DNA of 62,231 nt from assembly GCA_021203045.1 (NCBI GenBank), contig JAJQBY010000055.1:11718-73948 (forward strand). Reading direction: 5' to 3'. This stretch comes from Oscillospiraceae bacterium. Lineage in GTDB: Bacteria; Bacillota; Clostridia; Oscillospirales; Oscillospiraceae. Position numbers and translations under genes: made by a program. Below are positions 17,315 to 25,659 of this stretch, piece by piece; within the stretch, counting starts at the first letter, position 1; each line of letters begins with the position of its first letter. Under the pieces are notes generated by a model that saw nothing but the letters and a program-made list of their open reading frames with translations, was not told the DNA's origin and did no database searches.

Positions 17315-18163
17315 ATGGAGCTTTTCATCATAACGGGCCTGTCCGGGGCCGGCAAGAGCCGGGCGGCGGATGTGTGCGAGGATCTCGGCTATTACTGTGT
17401 GGACAATCTGCCCCCCGCTCTGCTGGGCCGGTTCGCGGCCCTGTGTCTGGCCACTCATGGCCGGTATGAGCGGGTAGCGCTGGTGATGGACGTGCGCAGC
17501 GTCACGGACTATGACGAGCTGGACAGCGCTCTCCAGGAGCTGGCGGAGCTGAACTGTCCCTGCCGCATTCTGTATCTGGAGGCGGGCCAGTCCGCCCTGA
17601 TACGACGCTATAAGGAAAGCCGTCGCCCGCACCCCATGGCCCAGCCTGGCGGCACCATCCAGCAGGCAGTGGAGCGAGAGCAGGCGTTCCTGGCCCCTCT
17701 GCGCCAACGGGCGGACGTGATCATCGACACCACCGGCCTGTCCCTGAACCGCCTTCAGGCCCGGATACGGGAGGCGCTCCATCCGGAGACGGTCTGCTTT
17801 TCCGTAAACATCTGTTCCTTTGGCTATAAATACGGCATCCCGCCGGAGGCGGATCTGGTGTTCGACGTGCGGTGTCTTCCCAATCCCTTCTATGAGGCGG
17901 ATCTGCGGGACCTGAACGGTCTGGACGCCCCTGTGGCGGATTATGTGTTCCGCAGCGAGAACGCCCAGACACTGCTGGAAAAGCTGACGGACCTGCTGAT
18001 ATTTCTCCTGCCCATGTATCAGCTCGACCGGTCGGAGCTGACGGTGGCGGTGGGCTGCACCGGCGGCCATCACCGCAGCGTGGCCGTGGCGGCGGCTCTG
18101 GCTCAGACCCTCGCCGGAGAGGGCCATGCGGTGACCGTATCCCACCGGGATCTGGAGCGGTGA
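17315..18163 (+). CDS. rapZ: RapZ/YvcJ nucleotide-binding protein
   Basis: A 282-aa protein starting at ATG 17315, after AAGGAGGTG. The P-loop GLSGAGKSRA is at about residues 9-18, a Walker-B-like LVMDVRS at about 55, and the conserved C-terminal domain has SFGYKYGIP, FDVRCLPNPFY and GCTGGHHRSVAVA (about 245-257). The family binds GTP/ATP; the E. coli member is an RNA adaptor controlling glmS mRNA, and B. subtilis YvcJ affects competence and phosphorylates. It lies 5 bases before yvcK, in the conserved rapZ-yvcK-whiA operon. Cytoplasmic. Confidence 0.96.
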   Translation: MELFIITGLSGAGKSRAADVCEDLGYYCVDNLPPALLGRFAALCLATHGRYERVALVMDVRSVTDYDELDSALQELAELNCPCRILYLEAGQSALIRRYKESRRPHPMAQPGGTIQQAVEREQAFLAPLRQRADVIIDTTGLSLNRLQARIREALHPETVCFSVNICSFGYKYGIPPEADLVFDVRCLPNPFYEADLRDLNGLDAPVADYVFRSENAQTLLEKLTDLLIFLLPMYQLDRSELTVAVGCTGGHHRSVAVAAALAQTLAGEGHAVTVSHRDLER

Positions 18164-18167
18164 GGCC

Positions 18168-19169
18168 ATGAGCATGCGCCGGTATACGCCCCCCAGCATC
18201 GCGGTCATCGGCGGGGGAACAGGACTCTCCACCATGCTCCGGGGGCTGAAATTCAAAGCCAGCCGCATCACCGCCATCGTCACCGTCACGGACGACGGCG
18301 GCGGCAGCGGCGTCCTCCGCCGGGAGCTGGGCATGCCGCCACCCGGGGACATACGCAGCTGCATCCTGGCCCTGGCCAACGCCGAACCGGCCATGGAGGA
18401 TATGATGAACTATCGCTTCCGGGAGGGCTCTCTGGCCGGGCAGAGCCTGGGAAATCTCGTTCTGGCCGCGCTGAACGATATGTCGCCCACCTTCGACCAG
18501 GCGGTGACCGCCATGGGACAGGTGCTGGCCATTACCGGCCAGGTGCTCCCCGTCACCAATGAGAATCTCGTTCTTCAGGCGGAATTCACGGACGGAGCTG
18601 TCATCCGGGGCGAGACCCGCATCACGGACTACAAGCGCCATACGGACGCGGTCATACGCCGCATATCCCTGGACCCGGCGGAGCCCGCCGCCATTCCGGC
18701 CGTGCTGGAGGCCATCCGCCGGGCGGATATGATCGTCCTGGGGCCGGGGAGCCTGTTTACCAGCGTTATCCCGAATCTTCTCACAAAGGGCGTGGCGGAA
18801 GCGGTATGCGCCTCCGGCGCCGTGAAGGTATACGTCATGAACATCATGACCCAGAACGGAGAGACCGAGCGCTATACCGCCGCCGGTCATGCCAAGGCCC
18901 TGCTGGAGCACGGCGGGCCGGGCCTTTTTGACTACATCCTTCTGAACAGCCGCCCGGTGGATGCAGGCGTTCTGGCCCCTTATGAGGCGGAGGGCGCCAA
19001 CCAGGTAGAGGTGGACGAGGAGGCCCTGCTCCGGCTGGGCGTGGAGCCGGTATACGCCCCGGTGGCCAGCTGGACCGGCGGCCTGATACGCCATGACCCG
19101 GCAGCTCTGGCAGACGCTCTGATGCGCCTGTATCACGACAAGGCGGAGACCAGAACGGCCTTCATATAA
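18168..19169 (+). CDS. yvcK: YvcK, gluconeogenesis/cell-envelope factor
   Basis: A 333-aa CofD-like protein. The Rossmann start is VIGGGTGLSTMLRGLK (about residues 11-26), then TVTDDGGGSGVLR and GDIRSCILAL, with GPGSLFTSVIPNLL at about 190 and the ending typical of YvcK. Family members bind UDP-sugars and help peptidoglycan synthesis during growth on gluconeogenic carbon sources. Starts at ATG 18168, four bases after rapZ; a GAGCGGTGAG ribosome site overlaps the rapZ end. Followed by whiA after 36 bases, a fixed order in Firmicutes and Actinobacteria. Confidence 0.96.
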   Translation: MSMRRYTPPSIAVIGGGTGLSTMLRGLKFKASRITAIVTVTDDGGGSGVLRRELGMPPPGDIRSCILALANAEPAMEDMMNYRFREGSLAGQSLGNLVLAALNDMSPTFDQAVTAMGQVLAITGQVLPVTNENLVLQAEFTDGAVIRGETRITDYKRHTDAVIRRISLDPAEPAAIPAVLEAIRRADMIVLGPGSLFTSVIPNLLTKGVAEAVCASGAVKVYVMNIMTQNGETERYTAAGHAKALLEHGGPGLFDYILLNSRPVDAGVLAPYEAEGANQVEVDEEALLRLGVEPVYAPVASWTGGLIRHDPAALADALMRLYHDKAETRTAFI

Positions 19170-19205
19170 TCATTGAATCATTTTTGACAGGAAGGGGGAA
19201 CGGTC

Positions 19206-20126
19206 ATGACATTTTCCTCTCAGGTAAAAACAGAGCTCTGCAAGGACAATCTGGGCAAAAAATGCTGCGCCCTGGCGGAGGCCTATGGGGTGCTTCTATA
19301 CGCCAACAGCTTCACCGCCGCCCAGGTGCGGGTCATAACGGCGAACGACGCCTTCGCCGCCCGCCTGCCAAGGCTGTTCCGCAAGGCCTTCGGCCTGGAC
19401 TTCGACCAGCTTCCCCCGCCGGAAAAGGAGGCCAAGCGCTCCTTCTGCATCACAGATCCCAAAAAGCTGGCCGCCATCTTTTCCGCCATCGGCTATGACG
19501 CCGACCGCGCCGTATCCCACCACATCAATCTTCCCGTGGTGGAAAACGACTGCGACCGGGTGGCCTTTCTCCGGGGCGCGTTTCTGGCCGGGGGCAGCGT
19601 TACCGACCCTCACCGGAGCTATCATCTGGAGCTGTCCACCAGCCATGCCAGCGTATGCCGGGAGGTCCGCGCCCTGCTGCTGGATATGGGCTTCACGCCG
19701 GGGGACACCCGGCGGGGCTCCCACTATCTGACCTATTTCAAGCGCAGCGAGGTGATAGAGGACCTGCTCACCACCATGGGCGCGCCCGTCTCCGCCATGG
19801 AGATCATGCAGGCCACAGTGGAAAAGCATATGTCCAACGCCATGAACCGGATCACGAACTGCGATCTGGCCAATTCGGACAAGCTGGTGGCGGCCAACGC
19901 CGGGCAGATGGAGGCCATCCGGGCCATCGAGGCCGGGCCGGGCATCGCCTCCCTGCCCGCCGCCCTGCAGGAGACCGCCCTGCTGCGCATCGCAAACCCG
20001 GCGTGCAGCCTGGCGGAGCTGGCCCAGCTGGCAGATCCCCAGGTGACAAAAAGCTGCATCAGCCACCGCGTGCGCAAGCTGACAGAGCTGGCGAAAAGCC
20101 TGGCCGAGCCGCCCCAGGAGGAATAA
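19206..20126 (+). CDS. whiA: WhiA DNA-binding protein
   Basis: A 306-aa protein with the divergent LAGLIDADG-type N-terminal domain (FLRGAFLAGGSVTDPHRSYHLE at about 115-136, where the motif no longer has endonuclease residues) and a C-terminal helix-turn-helix of the WhiA type (SLAELAQLADPQVTKSCISH at about 265-285). In Bacillus it influences chromosome segregation and division; in Streptomyces it activates sporulation genes. ATG 19206 follows GGAAGGGGGAA. The stop lies 4 bases before dnaE, so the two are likely cotranscribed. Confidence 0.96.
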   Translation: MTFSSQVKTELCKDNLGKKCCALAEAYGVLLYANSFTAAQVRVITANDAFAARLPRLFRKAFGLDFDQLPPPEKEAKRSFCITDPKKLAAIFSAIGYDADRAVSHHINLPVVENDCDRVAFLRGAFLAGGSVTDPHRSYHLELSTSHASVCREVRALLLDMGFTPGDTRRGSHYLTYFKRSEVIEDLLTTMGAPVSAMEIMQATVEKHMSNAMNRITNCDLANSDKLVAANAGQMEAIRAIEAGPGIASLPAALQETALLRIANPACSLAELAQLADPQVTKSCISHRVRKLTELAKSLAEPPQEE

Positions 20127-20130
20127 TACC

Positions 20131-23100
20131 ATGGCCTTTGTCCATCTTCACGTTCACAGCGAATACAGCCTGCTGGACGGCGCCTGCCGCATCAGCGAGA
20201 TGGCGGAGTACGCCAAAAACCTGGGACAGACGGCCCTGGCCATCACCGACCACGGGGTCATGTACGGAGCCGTGGCCTTCTATAAGGCCTGCCGCGCTGC
20301 GGGCATACAGCCCATCATCGGCTGCGAGGTATATGTGGCGCCCCGCTCCCTGACAGACAAGGAGCATGGCCTGGACAGCAATTACTCCCACCTCATCCTC
20401 CTGTGCGAGAACGAGACCGGCTATCACAACCTGTGCGAGCTGGTCAGCCGGGGCTTTGTGGACGGCTTTTATGTGAAGCCCCGCATCGACTGGCCTCTGC
20501 TCCATCAGCATGCGGAGGGGCTTATCTGCCTGTCCGGCTGCGTGGCGGGGGACATCCCCCAAAAGCTCATCAGCGGAGATTATGAGGCCGCCAGGGCAAA
20601 GGCCCTGGAGCTGGCGGAGCTTTTCGGCCCGGACCGGTTTTACCTTGAAATCCAGGACCACGGCATTCCGGAGGAGCGCCGGGCCGCCCAGGGGCTGATA
20701 CGCCTCCATCAGGAGACGGGCATTCCCCTGGCCGTCACGAACGACGCCCATTATCTGCGCCGGGAGGACAGCCGGCTCCAGGACGTGCTCATGTGCATCC
20801 AGATGGGCAAGACCGTGGACGACCCGGACCGCATGCGCTTCAACTCCCAGGAGCTTTATCTCAAAAGCGAGGAGGAGATGCGGGCCCTGTTCCCCGATCT
20901 GCCGGAGGCCTATGACAACACGGTGAAGATCGCGGAGCGGTGCCGGTTCGATTTTGAATTCGGCCACTATCATCTGCCCCGGTTCCAGCTCCCGGAGGGG
21001 GAGACGGACGGCTTCGCCTATCTGCAAAGGCTTTGCTATGAGGGCCTGGCCCGCCGCTATCCGGGATACGATGCGTCTCTGACGGAGCGACTGGAATATG
21101 AGCTGGGCGTCATCCGGCAGATGGGTTTTGTGGACTATTTCCTCATCGTGTGGGACTTTGTCCGCTTCGCCAAGGGGGAGGGCATCCCCGTGGGCCCGGG
21201 GCGCGGCTCCGCCGCCGGCTCCATCGTCAGCTACACCCTGGGCATCACGGACGTGGACCCCATCAAATACAAGCTGTTCTTCGAACGGTTCCTGAACCCG
21301 GAGCGGGTGACCATGCCGGATATCGACATGGACTTCTGCGTCCGCCGCCGGGGGGAGGTCATTGATTATGTAAACCGTAAATACGGCTCGGATCATGTGG
21401 CGCAGATCGTCACCTTCGGCACCATGGCGGCCCGGGCCGCCATACGGGACGTGGGCCGGGCCATGAATCTCAGCTATGGAGAGACGGACGCCGTGGCAAA
21501 GCAGGTGCCCTCCACCCTGAACATGACCCTGGACGAGGCCCTGCGCCTTTCCAAGCCCCTCAAGGAATATTACGACGGCGACCCCCGGCTCCATGAGCTG
21601 ATCGACACCGCCCGGGCCCTGGAGGGGATGCCCCGCCACGCCTCCACCCATGCCGCCGGGGTGGTCATATCCGAGCGGCCCCTGACGGACTATGTGCCCC
21701 TGGCCCGGAACGATGAATCCATCGTATGCCAGTTTCCCATGACGACTTTGGAGGAGCTTGGCCTGCTGAAAATGGATTTTCTGGGCCTGCGGAACCTGAC
21801 CGTCCTGCGGGATGCGGAGCTCCTGGCACAGAAGACAGACCCCGCCTTCCGCATAGAGGATATCCCGGAGGACGACCCAGACACCTTCCAGATGCTGACA
21901 GAGGGGAACACCTGCGGCGTTTTCCAGCTGGAATCCACCGGCATGACCGGGGTATGCGTGGGCCTGAAGCCCAAGAGCATCGAGGACATCACCGCCGTCA
22001 TCGCCCTCTATCGTCCCGGCCCCATGGACTCCATCCCCCGCTTCCTGGAGTGCGCCGTCCATCCGGAAAAAATCACCTATAAGCATCCCCTTCTCCGGCC
22101 TATATTGGATGTCACCTATGGCTGCATCGTCTACCAGGAGCAGGTCATCGACATCTTCCGCCATCTGGCGGGCTTCTCCCTGGGCCAGGCCGACCTGATA
22201 CGCCGGGCCATGTCCAAGAAAAAGCATGATGTGATCGACGCGGAGCGGAAGGCCTTCGTCCACGGGGACCCGTCCCGGAGCATCCCCGGCTGCGTGGCCA
22301 ACGGAGTAGACGAGGCCACCGCCAACAGCATATACGACGAGATCCTGGACTTCGCCTCCTACGCCTTCAACAAGGCCCATGCGGTCAGCTATGCCATCGT
22401 GGCCTACCGTACCGCCTGGATGAAGCGCCACTGGCCCAAGGAATACATGGCGGCCCTGCTGACCAGCGTGCTCGGCTCCTCCGGCAAGGTGGCGGAATAT
22501 ATCGCCGAATGCCGGAGCATGGGCATCGCCCTGCTGCCCCCGGACGTGAACGAGTCGGACGCGGACTTCACCGTGGTCGGCGGGAATATACGCTTCGGCC
22601 TGGCGGCGGTGAAGGGCGTGGGCAGAGGCTTCGTCACGGAGCTGATGGCACAGCGGGAGGCGGACGGGCCGTTCACCGCCTTCGATGAGTTCTGCCGCCG
22701 GATGTACGGTAAGGAGCTGAACCGCCGGCCGGTGGAGAGCCTGATCCGGGCCGGGGCCTTCGACTCCATGGGCTATAAACGCCGCGCCCTGCTGGCCGTG
22801 CTGGACAGGGTGCTGGACGGCGTGAACCGGACGGGACGCAGCAATGTAGCCGGACAGATGGATCTGTTCTCCCTGGCGGACGCTGATCCCGAGCCGCCCC
22901 TGGCCCTGCCGGAGGTGGAGGAATTCTCCCCCCAGGAGCGGATGGCCATGGAGAAGGAATACACAGGCCTGTATCTGACCGGCCACCCTATGGATGATTA
23001 CCGCAAGGACGCCCAGCGGCTGGGGGCTGTGCCCATCAGCTCCATTCTGGAGGCCTTCACCGGCCATGAGGAGCAGCCTTCGTTCCAGGACGGCCAGACC

Positions 23101-23631
23101 GTCAGCGTAGCCGGGGTCGTCCAGACCGCCCGCACCCGCACCACGAAAAACAACACCCTGATGAGCTATGTCACCCTGGAGGACGACACCGGCTCCATGG
23201 AGCTGCTGGCCTTCCAGCGGGTGCTGGATCAGGCGGCGGGCTATCTCACGGACAACAGCGCTGTATACTGCTCCGGCCGCATTTCCGTCCGGGATGAGAA
23301 GGACCCCCAGCTGATGCTGGACATGGCGCTGCCGCTCAAGGACCTGACCCAGGAGGAGATAGACAGATACCGCCGGCCCGTCCGCCGGGAGCAGGCTCCC
23401 GTTCAGGCTGCGCCGCCCCATCGCCAGACCCTGTGGATTAAGCTCCCGGCACGGGATGAGCAGGCGCTTCACCGCATCGAGCTGGTGCTGACCATGTTCC
23501 CCGGCACAGACCCCCTGGTGATCTATTTCGCGGACACAAAAAAACGTCTGGGCGCCAGATGCCTGATTCATCCGGCCCTGGTAGAGGACCTTCAGGAACG
23601 GTTCGGCGCGGAAAACGTCGTCGTAAAATAA
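20131..23631 (+). CDS. dnaE: DNA polymerase III alpha subunit (DnaE1 type)
   Basis: A 1166-aa replicative polymerase. It has an N-terminal PHP domain (FVHLHVHSEYSLLDGACRI at about 2-20, and AITDHGVMYG), the palm with catalytic Asp residues in PDIDMDFC (about 396-403), and GPGRGSAAGSIVSY (about 353-366). Then come the beta-binding tail region, helix-hairpin-helix and C-terminal OB fold (about 975-1060, TVSVAGVVQTARTRTTKNN). Length is normal. The proofreading exonuclease is absent, as expected for DnaE. A second alpha subunit, PolC, would be encoded elsewhere in a Firmicute. Confidence 0.97.
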   Translation: MAFVHLHVHSEYSLLDGACRISEMAEYAKNLGQTALAITDHGVMYGAVAFYKACRAAGIQPIIGCEVYVAPRSLTDKEHGLDSNYSHLILLCENETGYHNLCELVSRGFVDGFYVKPRIDWPLLHQHAEGLICLSGCVAGDIPQKLISGDYEAARAKALELAELFGPDRFYLEIQDHGIPEERRAAQGLIRLHQETGIPLAVTNDAHYLRREDSRLQDVLMCIQMGKTVDDPDRMRFNSQELYLKSEEEMRALFPDLPEAYDNTVKIAERCRFDFEFGHYHLPRFQLPEGETDGFAYLQRLCYEGLARRYPGYDASLTERLEYELGVIRQMGFVDYFLIVWDFVRFAKGEGIPVGPGRGSAAGSIVSYTLGITDVDPIKYKLFFERFLNPERVTMPDIDMDFCVRRRGEVIDYVNRKYGSDHVAQIVTFGTMAARAAIRDVGRAMNLSYGETDAVAKQVPSTLNMTLDEALRLSKPLKEYYDGDPRLHELIDTARALEGMPRHASTHAAGVVISERPLTDYVPLARNDESIVCQFPMTTLEELGLLKMDFLGLRNLTVLRDAELLAQKTDPAFRIEDIPEDDPDTFQMLTEGNTCGVFQLESTGMTGVCVGLKPKSIEDITAVIALYRPGPMDSIPRFLECAVHPEKITYKHPLLRPILDVTYGCIVYQEQVIDIFRHLAGFSLGQADLIRRAMSKKKHDVIDAERKAFVHGDPSRSIPGCVANGVDEATANSIYDEILDFASYAFNKAHAVSYAIVAYRTAWMKRHWPKEYMAALLTSVLGSSGKVAEYIAECRSMGIALLPPDVNESDADFTVVGGNIRFGLAAVKGVGRGFVTELMAQREADGPFTAFDEFCRRMYGKELNRRPVESLIRAGAFDSMGYKRRALLAVLDRVLDGVNRTGRSNVAGQMDLFSLADADPEPPLALPEVEEFSPQERMAMEKEYTGLYLTGHPMDDYRKDAQRLGAVPISSILEAFTGHEEQPSFQDGQTVSVAGVVQTARTRTTKNNTLMSYVTLEDDTGSMELLAFQRVLDQAAGYLTDNSAVYCSGRISVRDEKDPQLMLDMALPLKDLTQEEIDRYRRPVRREQAPVQAAPPHRQTLWIKLPARDEQALHRIELVLTMFPGTDPLVIYFADTKKRLGARCLIHPALVEDLQERFGAENVVVK

Positions 23632-23664
23632 CCGCTGATTTCATAAGAATTCGAGGATAAGACC

Positions 23665-24930
23665 ATAGAAGACACAACGATCAAAAAGGAACGGGCGGCC
23701 CTGGCAGGGCTATCTGCCGCCGCCATGGATGAGGCCGAGCGCAGCGACGAGGCCAGCATGAGTGAGCTCTGGCGTCTGGCAGAGACCGCCGGGGCGGAGC
23801 CTGTCTGCACCCTGCTGCAAACAAGGGACAAGCCGGAGCCCCGCACCTTCCTGGGAACGGGCAAGGTGACGGAGCTGAAGGAGCTCGCGGAAAACCAGGA
23901 ATGCTCCCTGGTCATATTCGACAACGACCTGTCTCCCTCCCAGGCCCGGGTGCTGGAGGAGCTGCTGGGGGTGCGGGTCATGGACAGGACGGGGCTGATA
24001 CTGGATATTTTCGCCCAGCGGGCCCATACCCGGGAGGGAAAGCTGCAGGTGGAGCTGGCCCAATATCAGTATCTGCTGCCCCGGCTGACCGGTATGTGGA
24101 CCCATCTGAAGCGGCAGGCCGGCACCTCCGCGCCCATCGGCACCCGCGGTCCCGGCGAGACCCAGCTGGAGACCGACCGGCGGCACATCCGCCGCCGCAT
24201 CCAGAAGCTGACCCAGGAGCTGGAGCAGGTGCGCCGGGTCCGGGGCACCCAGCGCCGCCACCGGGAGAAAAACGTCCTGCCCGTGGTGGCACTGGTGGGA
24301 TATACCAACGCGGGAAAATCCACCCTCTTAAACGCCCTGACCGGGGATAATATCCAGACCGGCGACCGGCTTTTCGACACCCTGGACACCACCACCCGGC
24401 GCATCGCCCTGCCCGGCGGCGGGCAGGCCCTTCTGTCCGACACCGTGGGCTTTATCCGAAAGCTCCCCACGGAGCTGGTGGACGCCTTCAAGGCCACGCT
24501 GGAGGAGCTGACCTATGCGGATCTGCTGCTCCATGTCATCGACATATCGAATCCGGAATATGAGACCCAGGCCCAGGTGGTGGACGAGCTCATCCAGCGG
24601 CTGGGAGCCGGGCAGACCCCCTGCCTGCGGGTATACAACAAGTGCGACGCCTATTTCGGCCGTCTGCCCGGCCGGGAGGACGAGGTATGCGTCTGCGCCC
24701 GCTCGGGAGAGGGAACGGCCACCCTGCTCCACGCCATTGAAAAGCGGCTGGAGGGCGGCCTGACCCGGGTACGGCTGCTGATCCCCTATACGAACGGCGC
24801 GCTGGTGCAGACCCTGGAGACCCAAGCGAACGTGCTGGAGCTGATCTTCAGAGAGGAGGGGACGGAGGTACTGGCCACAGTGGGGCCGGAGCTGGCCCAT
24901 GTGGTCGCCCCCTATCAGATCCATGAGTGA
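23665..24930 (+). CDS. hflX: GTPase HflX, apparent AUA start
   Basis: A 50S-binding GTPase that splits stalled or hibernating ribosomes. From the first ATG (23725) the protein has 401 aa, but family-conserved sequence (KERAALAGL) is encoded upstream in frame. The only plausible ribosome site, GAGGAT at 23653-23658, sets the start at ATA 23665; no ATG, GTG or TTG occurs between stop TAA 23644 and 23725. Motifs: TFLGTGKVTEL, GPGETQLETDRRHI (HflX domain), G1 GYTNAGKST, G3 DTVGFI, G4 NKCD. It follows dnaE by about 30 bases and its stop overlaps the yigZ start. A 401-aa product from 23725 is the conservative alternative. Confidence 0.9.
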   Translation: MEDTTIKKERAALAGLSAAAMDEAERSDEASMSELWRLAETAGAEPVCTLLQTRDKPEPRTFLGTGKVTELKELAENQECSLVIFDNDLSPSQARVLEELLGVRVMDRTGLILDIFAQRAHTREGKLQVELAQYQYLLPRLTGMWTHLKRQAGTSAPIGTRGPGETQLETDRRHIRRRIQKLTQELEQVRRVRGTQRRHREKNVLPVVALVGYTNAGKSTLLNALTGDNIQTGDRLFDTLDTTTRRIALPGGGQALLSDTVGFIRKLPTELVDAFKATLEELTYADLLLHVIDISNPEYETQAQVVDELIQRLGAGQTPCLRVYNKCDAYFGRLPGREDEVCVCARSGEGTATLLHAIEKRLEGGLTRVRLLIPYTNGALVQTLETQANVLELIFREEGTEVLATVGPELAHVVAPYQIHE

Positions 24931-25522
24931 GCGCTGCCGCCCCCAGGGCTATGGGACCGGAGAATATGAGGAAAAGCGCTCCCGCTTTATCGGAGAGATC
25001 TGGCCCGTCCGGGATGAGGCCCAGGCCAAAGAGCTGATCGCCCAGGTGAAAAAGCACTATCCGGACGCCCGCCACCACTGCTGGGCCTGGGTACTGCCGG
25101 ACGGAGCCTGCCGCTGGTCGGATGACGGGGAGCCGGGAGGCACCGCCGGAGGACCTATCGCCAACATCCTGAAGGGCGGGACGGTCTATGGCGTGCTGTG
25201 CGTCGTGACCCGCTACTTCGGCGGCACCCTCCTTGGGAGCGGCGGCCTGGTGCGGGCCTATTCCAAGGCGGCGGCCCTGGCCCTGGCCGACGCCGGCACC
25301 GAGCCGGACCCGGAAAAGACCGTTCTCACCCTCTCCTGCCCCTGGGACAGTCTGGACAAGGCCCACCGTCTGCTCCGCCAGCAGGAGGGCGCTCTCCTGT
25401 CCTCCGACTACGAATCCGACCCCACCCGGGTCATTCTGACAGTGGAGCTTCTGGCGGACCGGGCCGAGCCCTTCCTCCGGCAGCTGAAAAACGCCACCGC
25501 CGGCCGTGCGGATATACGCTGA
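24923..25522 (+). CDS. yigZ: YigZ/IMPACT family protein
   Basis: A 199-aa protein. ATG 24923 overlaps the hflX end, so it is translationally coupled. The UPF0029/IMPACT domain is present: KRSRFIGEIWPV near residue 15, then DDGEPGGTAGGPI (about 73-85) and VTRYFGGTLLGSGGLVRAYS (about 102-121), and a C-terminal ferredoxin-like domain (about 135-195). The role is unclear; the family has been linked to translation control and to a proline-dipeptidase annotation that is not well supported. It ends the housekeeping run just before a terminator. Confidence 0.92.
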   Translation: MSERCRPQGYGTGEYEEKRSRFIGEIWPVRDEAQAKELIAQVKKHYPDARHHCWAWVLPDGACRWSDDGEPGGTAGGPIANILKGGTVYGVLCVVTRYFGGTLLGSGGLVRAYSKAAALALADAGTEPDPEKTVLTLSCPWDSLDKAHRLLRQQEGALLSSDYESDPTRVILTVELLADRAEPFLRQLKNATAGRADIR

Positions 25523-25531
25523 CCGCTTCAT

Positions 25532-25557
25532 CCTCCCGCTCCGGCGGGAGGGTTTTT
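25532..25557 (+). terminator. Terminator after yigZ
   Basis: CCTCCCGC (25532-25539) pairs with GCGGGAGG (25544-25551), followed by GTTTTTCTGTTTTG. It ends the hprK-to-yigZ run. Confidence 0.85.
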
Positions 25558-25580
25558 CTGTTTTGTTTCCAAATTTTATT

Positions 25581-25609
25581 TTTACAAACTCTCCCTTGTA
25601 TGATAGAAT
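25581..25609 (+). promoter_or_regulatory. Promoter of the nucleoside-type ABC importer
   Basis: TTTACA (25581-25586), 17-bp spacer, TAGAAT (25604-25609), 51 bases before the preferred TTG start at 25660. Confidence 0.65.
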
Positions 25610-25659
25610 AAAGTGTCAGATTAGATTTTATAATGCCTGCAACGATAGGGGTGATCCGA

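Noticed and set aside
20059-23571. Very long minus-strand open frame (1170 codons) opposite dnaE
   Set aside because: It is the mirror of GC-rich coding sequence in dnaE; residues are low-complexity Gly/His/Gln-rich without any family motif, and dnaE on the plus strand is certain.
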